The notes under the pieces were generated by a model. The model was not told where the DNA came from, searched no databases, and saw only the letters and a program-made list of their open reading frames with translations. 64,000 bases of DNA from Bartonella florencae (lineage in GTDB: Bacteria > Pseudomonadota > Alphaproteobacteria > Rhizobiales > Rhizobiaceae), in NCBI RefSeq assembly GCF_000312525.1, contig NZ_HE997451.1:328898-392897 (forward strand), read 5' to 3'. Shown here piece by piece: positions 52,887-63,665 of the stretch. Within the stretch, counting starts at the first letter, position 1, and each line of letters begins with the position of its first letter. The position numbers and the translations under genes were made by a program.

Positions 52887-53930
52887 TCAAATTGCTTCAT
52901 CACTTTCTGTTACATCTGCCCCTGCATTTTCTAACAGTTCAATGGCAATCAAACCAGCATTTTGACGCAAAGCTGTTTCAATTTCTGCAGCAATTTCTGG
53001 GTTCTGGCGCAAAAACTGCTTCGCATTTTCACGTCCCTGTCCTAAACGTTGAGAATTATAAGAGAACCAAGCGCCAGATTTTTCCACAATACCAACTTTG
53101 ACTCCCAAATCAATCAACTCACCTAATTTGGAAATGCCTTCTCCATAAATAATGTCAAACTCTACCTGTTTGAATGGAGGTGCCAATTTATTTTTAACCA
53201 CTTTAACACGCGTCTGATTGCCAACAATCATATCCCGATCTTTAATGGAGCCAATGCGTCGAATATCCAAACGAACAGAAGCATAAAACTTTAAAGCATT
53301 TCCACCTGTTGTTGTTTCAGGAGAACCAAAAATCACACCAATTTTCATACGAATTTGATTAATAAAGATCACCATACAATGAGAGCGAAAAATAGAAGCC
53401 GTAAGTTTTCGCAAAGCTTTACTCATTAACCGTGCTTGCAATCCAGGTAAAGCATCCCCCATTTCACCATCAATTTCCGCACGTGGTGTTAAAGCAGCGA
53501 CAGAATCAACAACAAGCACATCAACAGCACCAGAACGAACCAATGTTTCTGTAATTTCCAAAGCCTGTTCACCGGTATCTGGCTGAGAAATAAATAAATT
53601 TTCTAAATCCACACCGAGTTTTCGTGCATAAATAGGATCAAGAGCATGCTCCGCATCAATAAAAGCACAAATTCCACCCATTTTCTGTGCCTCAGCAATA
53701 GCATGAAGAGCCAATGTGGTTTTTCCAGAACTTTCTGGTCCATAAATCTCAACAATACGCCCCTTCGGTAATCCTCCCACACCTAAAGCAATATCCAAAG
53801 ATAATGAGCCTGTTGAGATTGTTTCAATTTCAACAACCTGCTCTTTCTGCCCAAGACGCATAATTGAGCCTTTACCAAAAGAACGTTCAATTTGTGAGAG
53901 AGCAGCATCGAGAGCTTTTGTTTTATCCAC
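52887..53930 (-). CDS. recA: Recombinase RecA
   Basis: Strand-exchange protein and SOS co-protease. Walker [16 protein letters not shown] near residue 66, Walker [10 protein letters not shown] near 140, and DNA-binding loop 2 around [19 protein letters not shown] near 200. The start is placed at the GTG at 53930 ([20 protein letters not shown]), because AAGGA lies seven bases upstream. This gives 347 residues; the frame is open to 53963. A 12-bp palindrome lies 38 bases upstream. Confidence 0.97.
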   Translation of the reverse strand: MDKTKALDAALSQIERSFGKGSIMRLGQKEQVVEIETISTGSLSLDIALGVGGLPKGRIVEIYGPESSGKTTLALHAIAEAQKMGGICAFIDAEHALDPIYARKLGVDLENLFISQPDTGEQALEITETLVRSGAVDVLVVDSVAALTPRAEIDGEMGDALPGLQARLMSKALRKLTASIFRSHCMVIFINQIRMKIGVIFGSPETTTGGNALKFYASVRLDIRRIGSIKDRDMIVGNQTRVKVVKNKLAPPFKQVEFDIIYGEGISKLGELIDLGVKVGIVEKSGAWFSYNSQRLGQGRENAKQFLRQNPEIAAEIETALRQNAGLIAIELLENAGADVTESDEAI

Positions 53931-53967
53931 GATTATATCCTTGACTGATTCACAATAATGCAACCTT

Positions 53968-53979
53968 CAGTGTACACTG
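53968..53979. promoter_or_regulatory. 12-bp palindrome upstream of recA, candidate operator
   Basis: CAGTGTACACTG is perfectly self-complementary and lies 38 bases before the recA start codon, where an SOS operator would be expected. It does not match the alphaproteobacterial GTTC-N7-GTTC box, so the binding protein is unknown. Confidence 0.4.
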
Positions 53980-54555
53980 TTATTTTAGCTTAACTAAAGC
54001 TTTGAGTTTAGATTTTCACAAACTCTTTTTATTCCTATTTTCACATTGTGTCCACAACATCTCATTAGCAAAATAAAAGAATTTGTCATTCCTTAAATTT
54101 TACGACACAAAATACACTTCAATAAAACACTTAACCTATAAATAAGAGAAATTTAGCCTATTTATACCTATCCTAAAAAACAAACAATTTAAACTTTAAT
54201 ACATTTCTTTAGAGAGCAGATTTTCTTATATTTTTTTGGAAACACTTAAAAAATATATCTCATGATTAGTTTTCCATTCTTGATAAAGCAAAAACACATG
54301 ATCAATCAAAATTGCTGTACCCCACACATAACGAAAACCGTCAATACAAAACAACCTATAAATCAAAGTGAGATGAAATATTTCTTCAATCTACATTTTA
54401 AATATATATGAATTTTTATATCAAAAGAAAAAATTTTTTCTCTACGAACAATAAAAAGCATTTAAGTCATAGTCTCGATTGTTAAGAAAATTAAGATTAC
54501 ATCACTGATACCAAATAAGTTCAAGAACAATAAAAAACTTGTCTCAATTAAAATT
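53980..54555. other. Spacer between rarA and recA
   Basis: About 575 AT-rich bases downstream of rarA and upstream of recA. Apart from the recA palindrome at its right edge I see no ORF, RNA gene or strong terminator. Confidence 0.45.
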
Positions 54556-55875
54556 TCATTTTTTATCGGCTCGCGTTTTACGCAACTTCTTCCACCACTC
54601 AAGACGTTTTGCAATTTCCCGTTCAAAACCACGCTCAACGGGTTGATAATAGCTCTGGCGCCCTAGTTTTTCAGGAAAATATTCCTGTCCTGAAAAAGCA
54701 TCTGGTTCATCATGGTCATAACGATAACCATACCCATACCCTTCTTCCTTCATAAATTTTGTAGGTGCATTAAGAATGTGCCGAGGGGGAGGCAAAGAAC
54801 CATGTTTTCGTGCACAATGCAGTGCTGCTTTATAGGCAAGATATGCTGCATTTGATTTTGGTGCAGTTGCAACATAAAGACATGCTTGCGCCAAAGCTAG
54901 CTCTCCCTCTGGTGAGCCCAAATAATTGTAAGCATCTTTTGCTGCATTACAAATAACAAGAGCTTGTGGATCTGCCAAACCAACATCTTCAACAGCCATA
55001 CGCACCAATCGTCGCCCAATATAAAGAGGATCTTCACCAGCATCAAACATACGTACTAAATAATAAAGTGCAGCATCAGGATCAGATCCACGAACCGATT
55101 TATGCAGTGCTGAAATGAGATTATAATGCCCCTCTCGCCCTTTATCATAAATCGGTGCACGACGCTGAACAATTTCTTGCAAAGCAGCAGTGTCAAATAT
55201 TTCCCCCTCTCGTGCAGAATACCAAACTTCTTCTGCCAATATTAACGCTGCCCGTGCATCACCATCAGACATCTCTATCAAAACATCTCTAGCCTCATCA
55301 CTCACAGGAAGAAGCTTTCCTTGCACTTTCTCAGCACGTTTCAAAAGAATGCTCAAACTCTCATTATCATGGGGAAAAAATGGCAAAACACGAGCACGAG
55401 AAAGAAGCGCTGCATTAAGTTCAAAAGAAGGATTTTCCGTTGTTGCACCTATAAGAATGACAGTACCATCTTCCATAACGGGAAGAAAACTATCCTGTTG
55501 CGCACGATTAAATCGATGAATCTCATCAACAAAGAGAAGTGTTCGACACCCAGACATAAAACGCGCTTGAGCAACTTCAAAAATTTTCTTAAGTTCAGAA
55601 ACCCCTGTAAAAATAGCAGAAACTTGTTCAAAAGCAAAATTTGTTTCAAGTGCTAATAAGCGCGCAACCGTTGTTTTTCCTGTCCCTGGTGGCCCCCAAA
55701 AAATCATCGAATTTATAGAGCCAGCTTCCAGCATACGTGAAACTATCCCCTTTTCTCCCAGCAAATGATTTTGTCCTATTACATCACGTAGAGAACGAGG
55801 ACGCATTCTCTCTGCAAGTGGACGATTTTTATAAATCTGAGGCTCAGAAGACGAAGTAAAAAAATCTTTATTCAA
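54556..55875 (-). CDS. rarA: Replication-associated recombination protein A (RarA/MgsA)
   Basis: AAA+ clamp-loader-like ATPase that acts at stalled forks. Walker A WGPPGTGKTTVARLLA near residue 60, Walker B LLFVDEIHRFNRAQQD near 113, sensor 1 GATTENPSFELN near 140, and the C-terminal tetramerisation part with KAALHCARKHGSLPPPRHIL. 439 residues. Starts at TTG 55875 behind GAGGT, eight bases after the degP stop, so it is read from the degP transcript. The rplQ-degP-rarA order is usual in Rhizobiales. Confidence 0.95.
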   Translation of the reverse strand: MNKDFFTSSSEPQIYKNRPLAERMRPRSLRDVIGQNHLLGEKGIVSRMLEAGSINSMIFWGPPGTGKTTVARLLALETNFAFEQVSAIFTGVSELKKIFEVAQARFMSGCRTLLFVDEIHRFNRAQQDSFLPVMEDGTVILIGATTENPSFELNAALLSRARVLPFFPHDNESLSILLKRAEKVQGKLLPVSDEARDVLIEMSDGDARAALILAEEVWYSAREGEIFDTAALQEIVQRRAPIYDKGREGHYNLISALHKSVRGSDPDAALYYLVRMFDAGEDPLYIGRRLVRMAVEDVGLADPQALVICNAAKDAYNYLGSPEGELALAQACLYVATAPKSNAAYLAYKAALHCARKHGSLPPPRHILNAPTKFMKEEGYGYGYRYDHDEPDAFSGQEYFPEKLGRQSYYQPVERGFEREIAKRLEWWKKLRKTRADKK

Positions 55876-55883
55876 AAAAGACC

Positions 55884-57278
55884 TCAGCGAATAAACTGGC
55901 GGATATACACACCATCACGTTCATACTCCAATTGCCACATATTTGGGCGACTTTGTCTAAGAATCTTTTTCAACTGACTCACCGTTTGAATGTTATGACC
56001 ATTAACAACACGTAAAATATCTCCAGGACGAAAAATTCCAGCAGCATTGCTCGCCTCATCAAGATTGGTAATCACAACACCTTTTGCAGATAGAGGAAGG
56101 TGAAAACGCCGACTATTTTGTGGTGTTAAATCCAATATTTCAGCACCAGAAAGAGGCCCATCACCCGTAATCTTTTCAGATTTTAAAAACGCAGATTCCG
56201 GTATCGACGAAACGGTTATTTGTGTCTTTAAAATTTTGCCGTTTCGCAAATATTCTAAAACAAGACTGCGCCCAACACCAGATGTCATCAAACGATATCC
56301 AAGACTATCTGGACTCTCAACACGCACACCTTGCACACTCAAAATAACATCACCCACTTCCAAACCGGCCTTTGCAGCAGGACTGTCTTTGGCAATTTCA
56401 ATAACAAGAGCACCATAAGGACGTTCTAAACCTAAACCACCAGCAATATCAGGTGTAACATTTTGAAAAGACGCACCAATATAAGGTGGCACAAAATACT
56501 TCCCACCACGTCTAACCGTATCCAGCATTACTTTTACAAGATTTGCTGGAATGGCAAAACCAATCCCTATAGAACCACCTGAACGCGAATAAATAGCTGT
56601 ATTAATCCCTATTAACTGTCCTTTCATATCAATCAAAGCACCACCAGAATTCCCTGGATTAATGGCAGCATCTGTTTGAATAAAAAAATCAAAATCAGAA
56701 ATACCAACACGTGTACGCGCTTGCGCTGAAACAATACCACTTGTAACCGTTTGACCAACACCAAAAGGATTACCAATTGCTAAAACAAGATCACCAACTT
56801 CAACTGCATCAGAATCTCCCAAAGGAAGAACGGGAAACTGAGCACCTTTTGCATCAAGTTCAAGCACTGCAATATCCGTTGCTTCATCTTTGAGCACGAC
56901 CTTACTCTCAAATTCTCGCCCATCAGAAAAAGCCACTTTAATTTCACTTGCATCTTTAATGACGTGGTAATTTGTAACAATCAAACCACGCGCATCAACA
57001 ATCACTCCAGATCCTAATGAAGATTGTTTACGTACAGGCAGATTGTTTTGAAAACGACTAAAAAATTGCTCAAAAAATGGATCACCGGCAAAAGGTGATC
57101 GAGCTCTAATTTGTCGAGCTGCATAAATATTGACAACAGATGGAATAGTCTTTTTAACTAAAGGAGCAAATGAAAGAGCAATTTCCTCTTGTGTTTGCGG
57201 AATTTTAGCATATGCATTATGAAATGATATCTGTACCATAATAGCAAAAAAAAGCCCTACCAAAAGAGAAGACCTCAT
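55884..57278 (-). CDS. degP: Do-family periplasmic serine protease (DegP/HtrA)
   Basis: 464 residues. A signal peptide (LLVGLFFAIMVQISFHNAYA) leads into a trypsin-like domain. The catalytic triad is visible: His in IVTNYHVIKD (near 110), Asp in ATDIAVLELD (near 140), Ser in NPGNSGGALI (near 215). PDZ domains follow at about 255-345 and 380-460. Chaperone-protease for misfolded envelope proteins. The ATG at 57278 follows AAGGAG. It has a smaller Q-linker loop than E. coli DegP, so DegQ/DegS-like naming is also possible. Confidence 0.93.
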   Translation of the reverse strand: MRSSLLVGLFFAIMVQISFHNAYAKIPQTQEEIALSFAPLVKKTIPSVVNIYAARQIRARSPFAGDPFFEQFFSRFQNNLPVRKQSSLGSGVIVDARGLIVTNYHVIKDASEIKVAFSDGREFESKVVLKDEATDIAVLELDAKGAQFPVLPLGDSDAVEVGDLVLAIGNPFGVGQTVTSGIVSAQARTRVGISDFDFFIQTDAAINPGNSGGALIDMKGQLIGINTAIYSRSGGSIGIGFAIPANLVKVMLDTVRRGGKYFVPPYIGASFQNVTPDIAGGLGLERPYGALVIEIAKDSPAAKAGLEVGDVILSVQGVRVESPDSLGYRLMTSGVGRSLVLEYLRNGKILKTQITVSSIPESAFLKSEKITGDGPLSGAEILDLTPQNSRRFHLPLSAKGVVITNLDEASNAAGIFRPGDILRVVNGHNIQTVSQLKKILRQSRPNMWQLEYERDGVYIRQFIR

Positions 57279-57503
57279 CGCGCACTCCTTTTTAAATAAT
57301 CCACTTTTTAAATTAAGAGGATAAGAAATTTTCTGATCCTCTATAAGTTTAGGATTTCCATTAATATTACTTATTAATATTTATAATGAAGAAGAAAAAC
57401 AACCTATTGCAGACATAAATATTATAAAAATTAAATAATTCAACATTCTATAATCGCTTCTTCAGATTAATCTCTTAAGAGAAAACAAAATCAAAATCTT
57501 CAT

Positions 57504-57533
57504 AAAAAAAGCCACCTTAAAAAGGTAGCTTTT
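57504..57533 (-). terminator. Terminator of the ribosomal operon after rplQ
   Basis: On the minus strand AAAAGCTACCTT pairs with AAGGTGGCTTTT (one G-U pair) around a TTT loop, followed by T's. It lies 32 bases after the rplQ stop and separates the ribosomal operon from degP. Confidence 0.85.
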
Positions 57534-57565
57534 CTTAAATCCAACAAAAAGAAAACACTTTATCT

Positions 57566-57994
57566 TTATGAAGAAGCTTCTTTTTGATTTGCAATATCTT
57601 CTGTACGCAAACGATCTACAGCGCCCTTTGCCTCAACATCACGATCAACAAACTCTATAACAGCCATGGGAGCATTATCACCGGTACGAAACCCCGCTTT
57701 CATAATACGCAAATATCCACCATTGCGTGATGCATAGCGCGGTGCAAGCGTATCAAACAATTTTGCCACTTTCCCAGCATCTCGAAGTGCTGAAATTGCT
57801 TGTCGACGTGCGTGCAAACCTCCACGTTTACCCAGTGTAACTAACTTTTCAACGATAGGACGAATTTCTTTAGCCTTTGGAAGCGTTGTCACAATTTGCT
57901 CATGCTCAATCAGCGAAACCGCCATATTAGCAAACATCGCTTTACGGTGACTAGCAGTCCGATTCAACTTACGTCCTGATTTACTATGACGCAT
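57566..57994 (-). CDS. rplQ: 50S ribosomal protein L17
   Basis: Large-subunit protein near the exit tunnel. [20 protein letters not shown] is the standard L17 start, and the C-terminal part has the usual [15 protein letters not shown] and AVIEFVDR motifs. 142 residues, the alphaproteobacterial length with a short acidic tail. Last gene of the alpha operon, 24 bases after rpoA, with AAGGAG before its ATG. Confidence 0.97.
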   Translation of the reverse strand: MRHSKSGRKLNRTASHRKAMFANMAVSLIEHEQIVTTLPKAKEIRPIVEKLVTLGKRGGLHARRQAISALRDAGKVAKLFDTLAPRYASRNGGYLRIMKAGFRTGDNAPMAVIEFVDRDVEAKGAVDRLRTEDIANQKEASS

Positions 57995-58017
57995 GAACCT
58001 TCTCCTTAATTTTAATT

Positions 58018-59031
58018 CTAATACTGATCTTCATAACGTTTCGCAAGATCATCAATGTTCTCAGGTGGCCATGCAGAAACTTCCATACCAAGATGCAATC
58101 CCATACATGCCAAAACTTCCTTAATCTCATTTAACGACTTGCGTCCAAAGTTCGGTGTCCGAAGCATTTCAGCTTCTGTCTTCTGGATAAGATCACCAAT
58201 ATAGACAATATTATCATTCTTAAGACAATTCGCTGAACGAACTGAAAGTTCTAATTCATCCACTTTTTTGAGAAGCGCAGGGTTAAAAGCAAGTTCTGAA
58301 TCCGGCTCCTCAACAGTTTCCTTCTGAGGTTCTTCAAAATTAACAAACAACGACAACTGATCTTGAAGAATACGCGCCGCAAAAGCAACAGCATCCTCCC
58401 CATTAACAGCACCATTCGTTTCAATTGTAAGAGTTAATTTATCATAATCCAGAACTTGACCTTCACGCGTATTCTCTACTTTATAAGAAACTTTACGAAT
58501 TGGCGAATAAAGACTATCAACCGGAATAAGACCTATGCGCCCATCATCAGCACAATTGCGATCAGATGGAACATATCCTTTCCCCGTATTAACAATAAAT
58601 TCCATACGAATTTCAGCATCTTCATCAAGAGTGCAGATAACATGCTCTGGATTGAGGATTTCCATATCCCCAACAGTATTGATATCACCAGCCCTTACAA
58701 CACCAGGACCTTCTTTACAAATAACAACCCGTTTAGGTCCCTCATCTTCCATACGAAGCGCAATTTCTTTTATATTCAAAATAATATCTGTAACATCTTC
58801 ACGAACGCCTGGAATTGATGAAAATTCGTGCAACACACCATCAATCTGCACAGCGGTAATTGCAGCACCACGAAGCGACGACAATAACACACGACGAAGA
58901 GCATTTCCCAATGTTAAGCCAAAACCACGCTCAAGAGGCTCAGCAATTACACTCAAAACATTCGGATTATCATGTACACAAAACTCAACCTTATTGGGTT
59001 TAATCAGTTCCTGCCAGTTTTTCTGGATCAT
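58018..59031 (-). CDS. rpoA: RNA polymerase alpha subunit
   Basis: Scaffold of RNA polymerase. The N-terminal assembly domain carries [20 protein letters not shown] (residues 38-57). The C-terminal domain that binds UP elements and activators has the [20 protein letters not shown] region near 250 and [19 protein letters not shown] near 300. The ATG at 59031 gives [14 protein letters not shown] and 337 residues, the family length; the frame is open to 59064 without need. Confidence 0.97.
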   Translation of the reverse strand: MIQKNWQELIKPNKVEFCVHDNPNVLSVIAEPLERGFGLTLGNALRRVLLSSLRGAAITAVQIDGVLHEFSSIPGVREDVTDIILNIKEIALRMEDEGPKRVVICKEGPGVVRAGDINTVGDMEILNPEHVICTLDEDAEIRMEFIVNTGKGYVPSDRNCADDGRIGLIPVDSLYSPIRKVSYKVENTREGQVLDYDKLTLTIETNGAVNGEDAVAFAARILQDQLSLFVNFEEPQKETVEEPDSELAFNPALLKKVDELELSVRSANCLKNDNIVYIGDLIQKTEAEMLRTPNFGRKSLNEIKEVLACMGLHLGMEVSAWPPENIDDLAKRYEDQY

Positions 59032-59131
59032 ATTTTTATTCCCGTTCTTTACTTCCGCTACCATTCAATCGTAACGGCCAATGTGAACATCAGAGAAACC
59101 CCTGACAACAATAAAATAAAACAATACCCAA

Positions 59132-59521
59132 TCAAACACGCCGCCTTTTTCGTGGACGACATCCATTATGAGGAATTGGTGTTACATCACGAATAGAAGT
59201 AATGACAAAACCAACAGATTGTAATGCACGCAAAGCAGACTCACGCCCTGACCCAGGACCACAAACTTCAACTTCTAACGAACGCATACCATGTTCTTGC
59301 GCTTTTTTAGCACAATCTTCTGCAGCAACCTGAGCAGCAAAAGGCGTAGACTTCCGTGAACCTTTAAACCCTTGAGCACCGGCAGATGACCAAGCAATTG
59401 TATTTCCCTGAGCATCTGTGATTGTAATCATTGTATTGTTAAATGTTGAATTGATATGCACAACACCTGACGAAATATTTTTGCGCTCGCGACGGCGAAC
59501 ACGCGTGGCTTCCTTGGCCAT
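59132..59521 (-). CDS. rpsK: 30S ribosomal protein S11
   Basis: Platform protein of the small subunit. Motifs [18 protein letters not shown] and [20 protein letters not shown], ending [13 protein letters not shown], identify S11. 129 residues. AAGGA precedes the ATG. It lies 100 bases upstream of rpoA in the alpha operon. Confidence 0.97.
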   Translation of the reverse strand: MAKEATRVRRRERKNISSGVVHINSTFNNTMITITDAQGNTIAWSSAGAQGFKGSRKSTPFAAQVAAEDCAKKAQEHGMRSLEVEVCGPGSGRESALRALQSVGFVITSIRDVTPIPHNGCRPRKRRRV

Positions 59522-59646
59522 GATTTTCCTTTCAATGATCTCTTCACTGCCGTAACATCAGCAGCTCCACCCTCTTTATTCTTGTTAAAAACCTTAACAA
59601 GAAACAGAATATAAAAAAAACAAAATTCTTTATTTAATAAAAAATT

Positions 59647-60015
59647 TTATTTTTTCTTACCAGCAATTGCTTTAGCTGGCCCCTTACGCGTACGAGCATT
59701 CGTATGCGTACGCTGCCCACGAACAGGCAAAGAACGACGATGACGCAAACCACGGTAACAACCAAGATCCATCAAGCGCTTAACATTCATGGCAACCTCA
59801 CGACGAAGATCTCCTTCAACCTGATAGCCTTGATCTATCGCTTCACGAATTTGCAATACCTCCGCATCGGAAAGCTCATGCACACGACGCCCTGTAGGAA
59901 TGCCAACCTTTTTAGTAATTTCTTGAGCAAATTTTGGTCCTATCCCGTGAATATATTGAAGTGCAACAATTACACGCTTATTTGTCGGGATATTGACGCC
60001 AGCAATACGAGCCAC
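59647..60015 (-). CDS. rpsM: 30S ribosomal protein S13
   Basis: Head protein of the small subunit that contacts S19 and the P-site tRNA. The start is a GTG at 60015 ([15 protein letters not shown]), with AAGGAG upstream, giving 122 residues. The frame is open to 60042 but the extra codons overlap the ribosome binding site. The C-terminal tail [20 protein letters not shown] is typical. rpmJ is not present between secY and rpsM, where adk sits instead. Confidence 0.96.
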   Translation of the reverse strand: MARIAGVNIPTNKRVIVALQYIHGIGPKFAQEITKKVGIPTGRRVHELSDAEVLQIREAIDQGYQVEGDLRREVAMNVKRLMDLGCYRGLRHRRSLPVRGQRTHTNARTRKGPAKAIAGKKK

Positions 60016-60194
60016 GCCTACTCTCCTTAATTCTGTTGACAACTAACCATAAAATACCTGATGTACCTTATAGAAAAAAAATGATCCGACATAGATATAC
60101 CCCGAATCCAATTATTTTACTGAAATAAATTAATTTTTCTTTTGATAGATTTTATCGAAAAAGTCAAGAGTTTTCGTTTATTTCTAAAAAATCC

Positions 60195-60773
60195 TTATTG
60201 AAGAAACTTCTTAATCACACGCGAAACTTCAGTAACATCCATCATTCCATTAACCACCTTCAATAATCCCTTCTCTGAATAAAATTTTGATAGAGGAATT
60301 GTTTTCTCACGATATTCTACCAATCGCTTTGCAAAAGCAACAGGATTGTCATCTGCGCGAACTTGCCCACCAGCAGCTATTGTCTCTTCAACACGTTTCT
60401 TCATACGTTCAATCAGGGCATCTTCATCAACACTCAGCTCAATAACAACATCAAGCTGCAGATTTTTCGACTGTAAAATCTGTTGCAGCGCTTCTGCCTG
60501 CCTCACAGTCCGTGGATAGCCATCCAAAACAAAACCGTTTACACAATTATTTTCATCAATGCGATCTGATACGATTTGATTAACAATGTTATCAGACACC
60601 AAAGCACCAGAACTCATTATAGCTTTGGCTTTTTTCCCAATTTCTGTCTCTCTGGAGATAACTTCACGCAACATATCACCTGTTGATAATTGAGGGATAT
60701 TATACGTCTCAGTTAACATTTTAGCTTGCGTACCTTTTCCAGCTCCAGGAGCTCCTAAAAGAACAATTCTCAT
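60195..60773 (-). CDS. adk: Adenylate kinase
   Basis: Interconverts ATP plus AMP with 2 ADP. The P-loop is [14 protein letters not shown] (residues 5-18), the AMP site lies around [17 protein letters not shown], and the short LID (around residue 130) lacks a zinc motif. 192 residues, the short form common in Alphaproteobacteria. Its ATG overlaps the secY stop by four bases, so translation is coupled. Confidence 0.97.
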   Translation of the reverse strand: MRIVLLGAPGAGKGTQAKMLTETYNIPQLSTGDMLREVISRETEIGKKAKAIMSSGALVSDNIVNQIVSDRIDENNCVNGFVLDGYPRTVRQAEALQQILQSKNLQLDVVIELSVDEDALIERMKKRVEETIAAGGQVRADDNPVAFAKRLVEYREKTIPLSKFYSEKGLLKVVNGMMDVTEVSRVIKKFLQ

Positions 60774-62116
60774 CGATTCCTTTTACCTCCACGAAGTTTT
60801 GACTTTTTAATCAATCCTTCATATTGGTGTGCAACAAGATGTCCTTGAATTTGAGCAACTGTATCAAGCGTAACCGTAACAACGATCAACAAAGATGTTC
60901 CCCCAAGATAAAAAGGAACCTGCAAAGCGGATATCATAAATTCAGGAAGCAAACAAACCAGAATAATATAAACCGCCCCCACAACAGTGATGCGTGTTAA
61001 AACATAATCAATATATTCAGCAGTACGTTCACCAGGACGAATACCCGGAATAAAACCAGAATGCTTTTTTAACTGATCAGCCGTATCACTTGGATTAAAG
61101 ACAATAGCCGTATAAAAAAAGCAAAAAAATGCCATCAAAAATGCATAAATAATCATATAAAGTGGTTGCCCATGACCAAGAGAATAAGAAATAGCTTGCA
61201 TCCAGTGAGGCATTTTATCAGAAAAATTATTAATAGTTGCAGGCAACAACAACAAAGATGAAGCAAAAATCGGCGGAATAACACCAGCTGTATTCAATTT
61301 TAAAGGAAGATGAGACATATCACCTTGAAACATCTGATTACCAACCTGACGTTTTGGATATTGGATAAGAATTCTCCGTTGTGCGCGCTCTACAAAAACA
61401 ATAACGGCTATAACAGAAATCGCAATAAGAACAATACCTATCAACAAAAAAGTTGATAAATCAGCTTGACTATGAGCAGTTAAAAGTTGAGCAAAGGTGG
61501 AAGGAAGATTAGCGACAATCCCTGTGAAAATAATAAGGGAGACCCCATTACCAACACCACGTGATGTAATCTGCTCCCCAAGCCACATGAGAAACATTGT
61601 ACCACCAACAAGTGTAATCACAGAAGAAATACGGAACATAAGTCCTGGTTCTATAACGATCTGAAGCCCTGTTCCTATACCAGATTCAAGTGCGACAGCA
61701 ATACCAAACCCTTGTAAAATAGCCAATACAACTGTTACATATCGGGTATACTGATTAATAACCTTACGACCTACCTCACCCTCTTTCTTAAGTGTCTCCA
61801 ACGAAGGAATAACGGAAGTGAGCAATTGTACAATAATTGATGCCGATATATAAGGCATAATTCCTAATGCAAAAATTGCCATACGCCCAACTGCACCTCC
61901 AGCAAACATATTAAACAGCCCCAAAACACCAGACGCATGATGTTCAAATGTTTGCCGCAAAGCATCAATATTAATACCAGGAAGAGAGATATAAGTACCA
62001 AAGCGATAGACAAGAAGCGCAGCTAGAGTAAACCAAATGCGTTTTTTTAATTCGGTCGCACGCGAAAAAATACCAAAGTCTATATTGGAAGCAAATTGCT
62101 CTGCTGCTGATGCCAT
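60770..62116 (-). CDS. secY: Protein translocase subunit SecY
   Basis: Central channel of the Sec translocon, about ten membrane helices over 448 residues. Recognisable are [14 protein letters not shown] after helix 1, the plug region, and the cytoplasmic-loop motifs [19 protein letters not shown] near 240 and [20 protein letters not shown] near 345. The ATG at 62116 is chosen because GGAG lies eight bases upstream; the frame extends to 62134. Part of the spc operon between rplO and adk. Confidence 0.96.
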   Translation of the reverse strand: MASAAEQFASNIDFGIFSRATELKKRIWFTLAALLVYRFGTYISLPGINIDALRQTFEHHASGVLGLFNMFAGGAVGRMAIFALGIMPYISASIIVQLLTSVIPSLETLKKEGEVGRKVINQYTRYVTVVLAILQGFGIAVALESGIGTGLQIVIEPGLMFRISSVITLVGGTMFLMWLGEQITSRGVGNGVSLIIFTGIVANLPSTFAQLLTAHSQADLSTFLLIGIVLIAISVIAVIVFVERAQRRILIQYPKRQVGNQMFQGDMSHLPLKLNTAGVIPPIFASSLLLLPATINNFSDKMPHWMQAISYSLGHGQPLYMIIYAFLMAFFCFFYTAIVFNPSDTADQLKKHSGFIPGIRPGERTAEYIDYVLTRITVVGAVYIILVCLLPEFMISALQVPFYLGGTSLLIVVTVTLDTVAQIQGHLVAHQYEGLIKKSKLRGGKRNR

Positions 62117-62274
62117 AAAACGTCTCCAGTTCACACCCCAGTTTTTAAATTATACAACTATAATTTTAAAACTTCATATCATCATACATTAAGAGATGCA
62201 AAACCAAAATAATTCTCTATAAAATATATGTCTAAATGAAGCCCTTCTTTAGAGTATCATTTACATCACAAAAC

Positions 62275-62742
62275 TTATCGAACAGCCTGCGGGAAAATGA
62301 CTTGCCCCCCTGCTTTTTCGACCTTCATAAGAGCAACTTCTGAAGCACCAGAAACATGAACTATAATCTTGGCTTTTAATTCACCATCAGAAAGGAGGCG
62401 CACCCCATCTTTCATACGACGAATAATACCAGACTCTTTTAGAGCAATAATATCAATCGGCTTTTCAATATTCAATTTTCCAGCATCAATTGCTAATTGG
62501 ATCCGCCCTAATGAAACTTCATTATAAGTCTTGGAAAAAAAGTTCCTAAATCCACGCTTTGGCAAACGACGATAGATAGGCATTTGCCCACCTTCAAAAC
62601 CATTAAGCGAAACACCAGAACGTGATCTTTGCCCTTTGACACCACGACCACCCGTTTTACCAGTACCAGAACCGATACCACGACCAACACGTTTACGATT
62701 CCTTGTTGCACCTTCGCGATCACGTAGTTCATTGAGTTTCAT
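62275..62742 (-). CDS. rplO: 50S ribosomal protein L15
   Basis: Early-assembly protein of the large subunit. The N-terminus has the Gly/Arg-rich extension ([18 protein letters not shown], then RSRSGV) that binds 23S rRNA, and the C-terminal domain carries [22 protein letters not shown]. 155 residues. GGGAG precedes the ATG. Lies 20 bases after rpmD. Confidence 0.97.
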   Translation of the reverse strand: MKLNELRDREGATRNRKRVGRGIGSGTGKTGGRGVKGQRSRSGVSLNGFEGGQMPIYRRLPKRGFRNFFSKTYNEVSLGRIQLAIDAGKLNIEKPIDIIALKESGIIRRMKDGVRLLSDGELKAKIIVHVSGASEVALMKVEKAGGQVIFPQAVR

Positions 62743-62762
62743 ATTTTATACTCCCGCAACCT

Positions 62763-62969
62763 TTAATCTTCATCTATAACACGAACAAGATGGCGAACCT
62801 TAGCAATCATACCGCGCACACAAAGCGTATCTTCTAAAACACGCCGCCTACGCATTTTATTTAATCCGAGCCCTTTTAAGGTTGCACGCTGAATCTGTGA
62901 GTTCCGAATCGGACTTCCAATTTGTTCTACCGTCACAGTTTTACAACTCTGAGATTTTTTTTGAACCAT
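62763..62969 (-). CDS. rpmD: 50S ribosomal protein L30
   Basis: Small large-subunit protein with the L30 ferredoxin-like fold: [20 protein letters not shown] followed by [14 protein letters not shown] and [13 protein letters not shown]. 68 residues. AAAGGA precedes the ATG. Between rpsE and rplO in the spc operon. Confidence 0.96.
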   Translation of the reverse strand: MVQKKSQSCKTVTVEQIGSPIRNSQIQRATLKGLGLNKMRRRRVLEDTLCVRGMIAKVRHLVRVIDED

Positions 62970-63000
62970 TTCTCAATTCCTTTTCTGACAATCTCAGAAA

Positions 63001-63549
63001 CTATCCTTCTGCATCAACTAAATGCTGACGACGCGCCTGCAAAGTTGAATATTTTATACCCCGCTGAGCGGCAATATCCCTAGGATGCATTTGACGCTTT
63101 AAAGCATCAAATGTCGCACGCACCATGTTATAAGGATTGGACGACCCCAGTGATTTTGCAACAACATCCTGCATTCCAAGAGTTTCAAAAATCGCACGCA
63201 TCGGTCCACCAGCAATAATACCAGTACCAGCAGAAGCTGAACGCAATAAAACACGACCAGCTCCATGACGTCCCTCAAGATCATGATGCAACGTACGACC
63301 AGACCGAAGTGGAACATAAATCATCCCACGCTTTGCGGCTTCTGTAGCTTTGCGAACAGCCTCTGGCACCTCACGCGCTTTACCATGACCAAAGCCTACA
63401 CGACCTTTTTGATCTCCAACAACAACAAGAGCAGCAAAACCAAAACGCCGACCACCCTTTACAACTTTAGCAACACGATTGATATGAACAAGCCTATCGA
63501 CAAATTCACTATCACGTTCATCTCGTTCACTACGTTCTTTTTGTGCCAT
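63001..63549 (-). CDS. rpsE: 30S ribosomal protein S5
   Basis: Small-subunit fidelity protein. The S5 N-terminal double-stranded RNA-binding domain reads [20 protein letters not shown], then [20 protein letters not shown], and the C-terminal domain has [20 protein letters not shown]. 182 residues. AAGGA precedes the ATG. Lies 116 bases downstream of rplR. Confidence 0.97.
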   Translation of the reverse strand: MAQKERSERDERDSEFVDRLVHINRVAKVVKGGRRFGFAALVVVGDQKGRVGFGHGKAREVPEAVRKATEAAKRGMIYVPLRSGRTLHHDLEGRHGAGRVLLRSASAGTGIIAGGPMRAIFETLGMQDVVAKSLGSSNPYNMVRATFDALKRQMHPRDIAAQRGIKYSTLQARRQHLVDAEG

Positions 63550-63665
63550 TCCTCATTCCTTTTTCTTTTCCGGAAGCACGCCAACAAAGTTCCACTATAT
63601 AATCAGAGAAACTTATACGAAACACCCCTAAAAATCTCCTTACTTAAATTTCTAAATAAGGCTCT

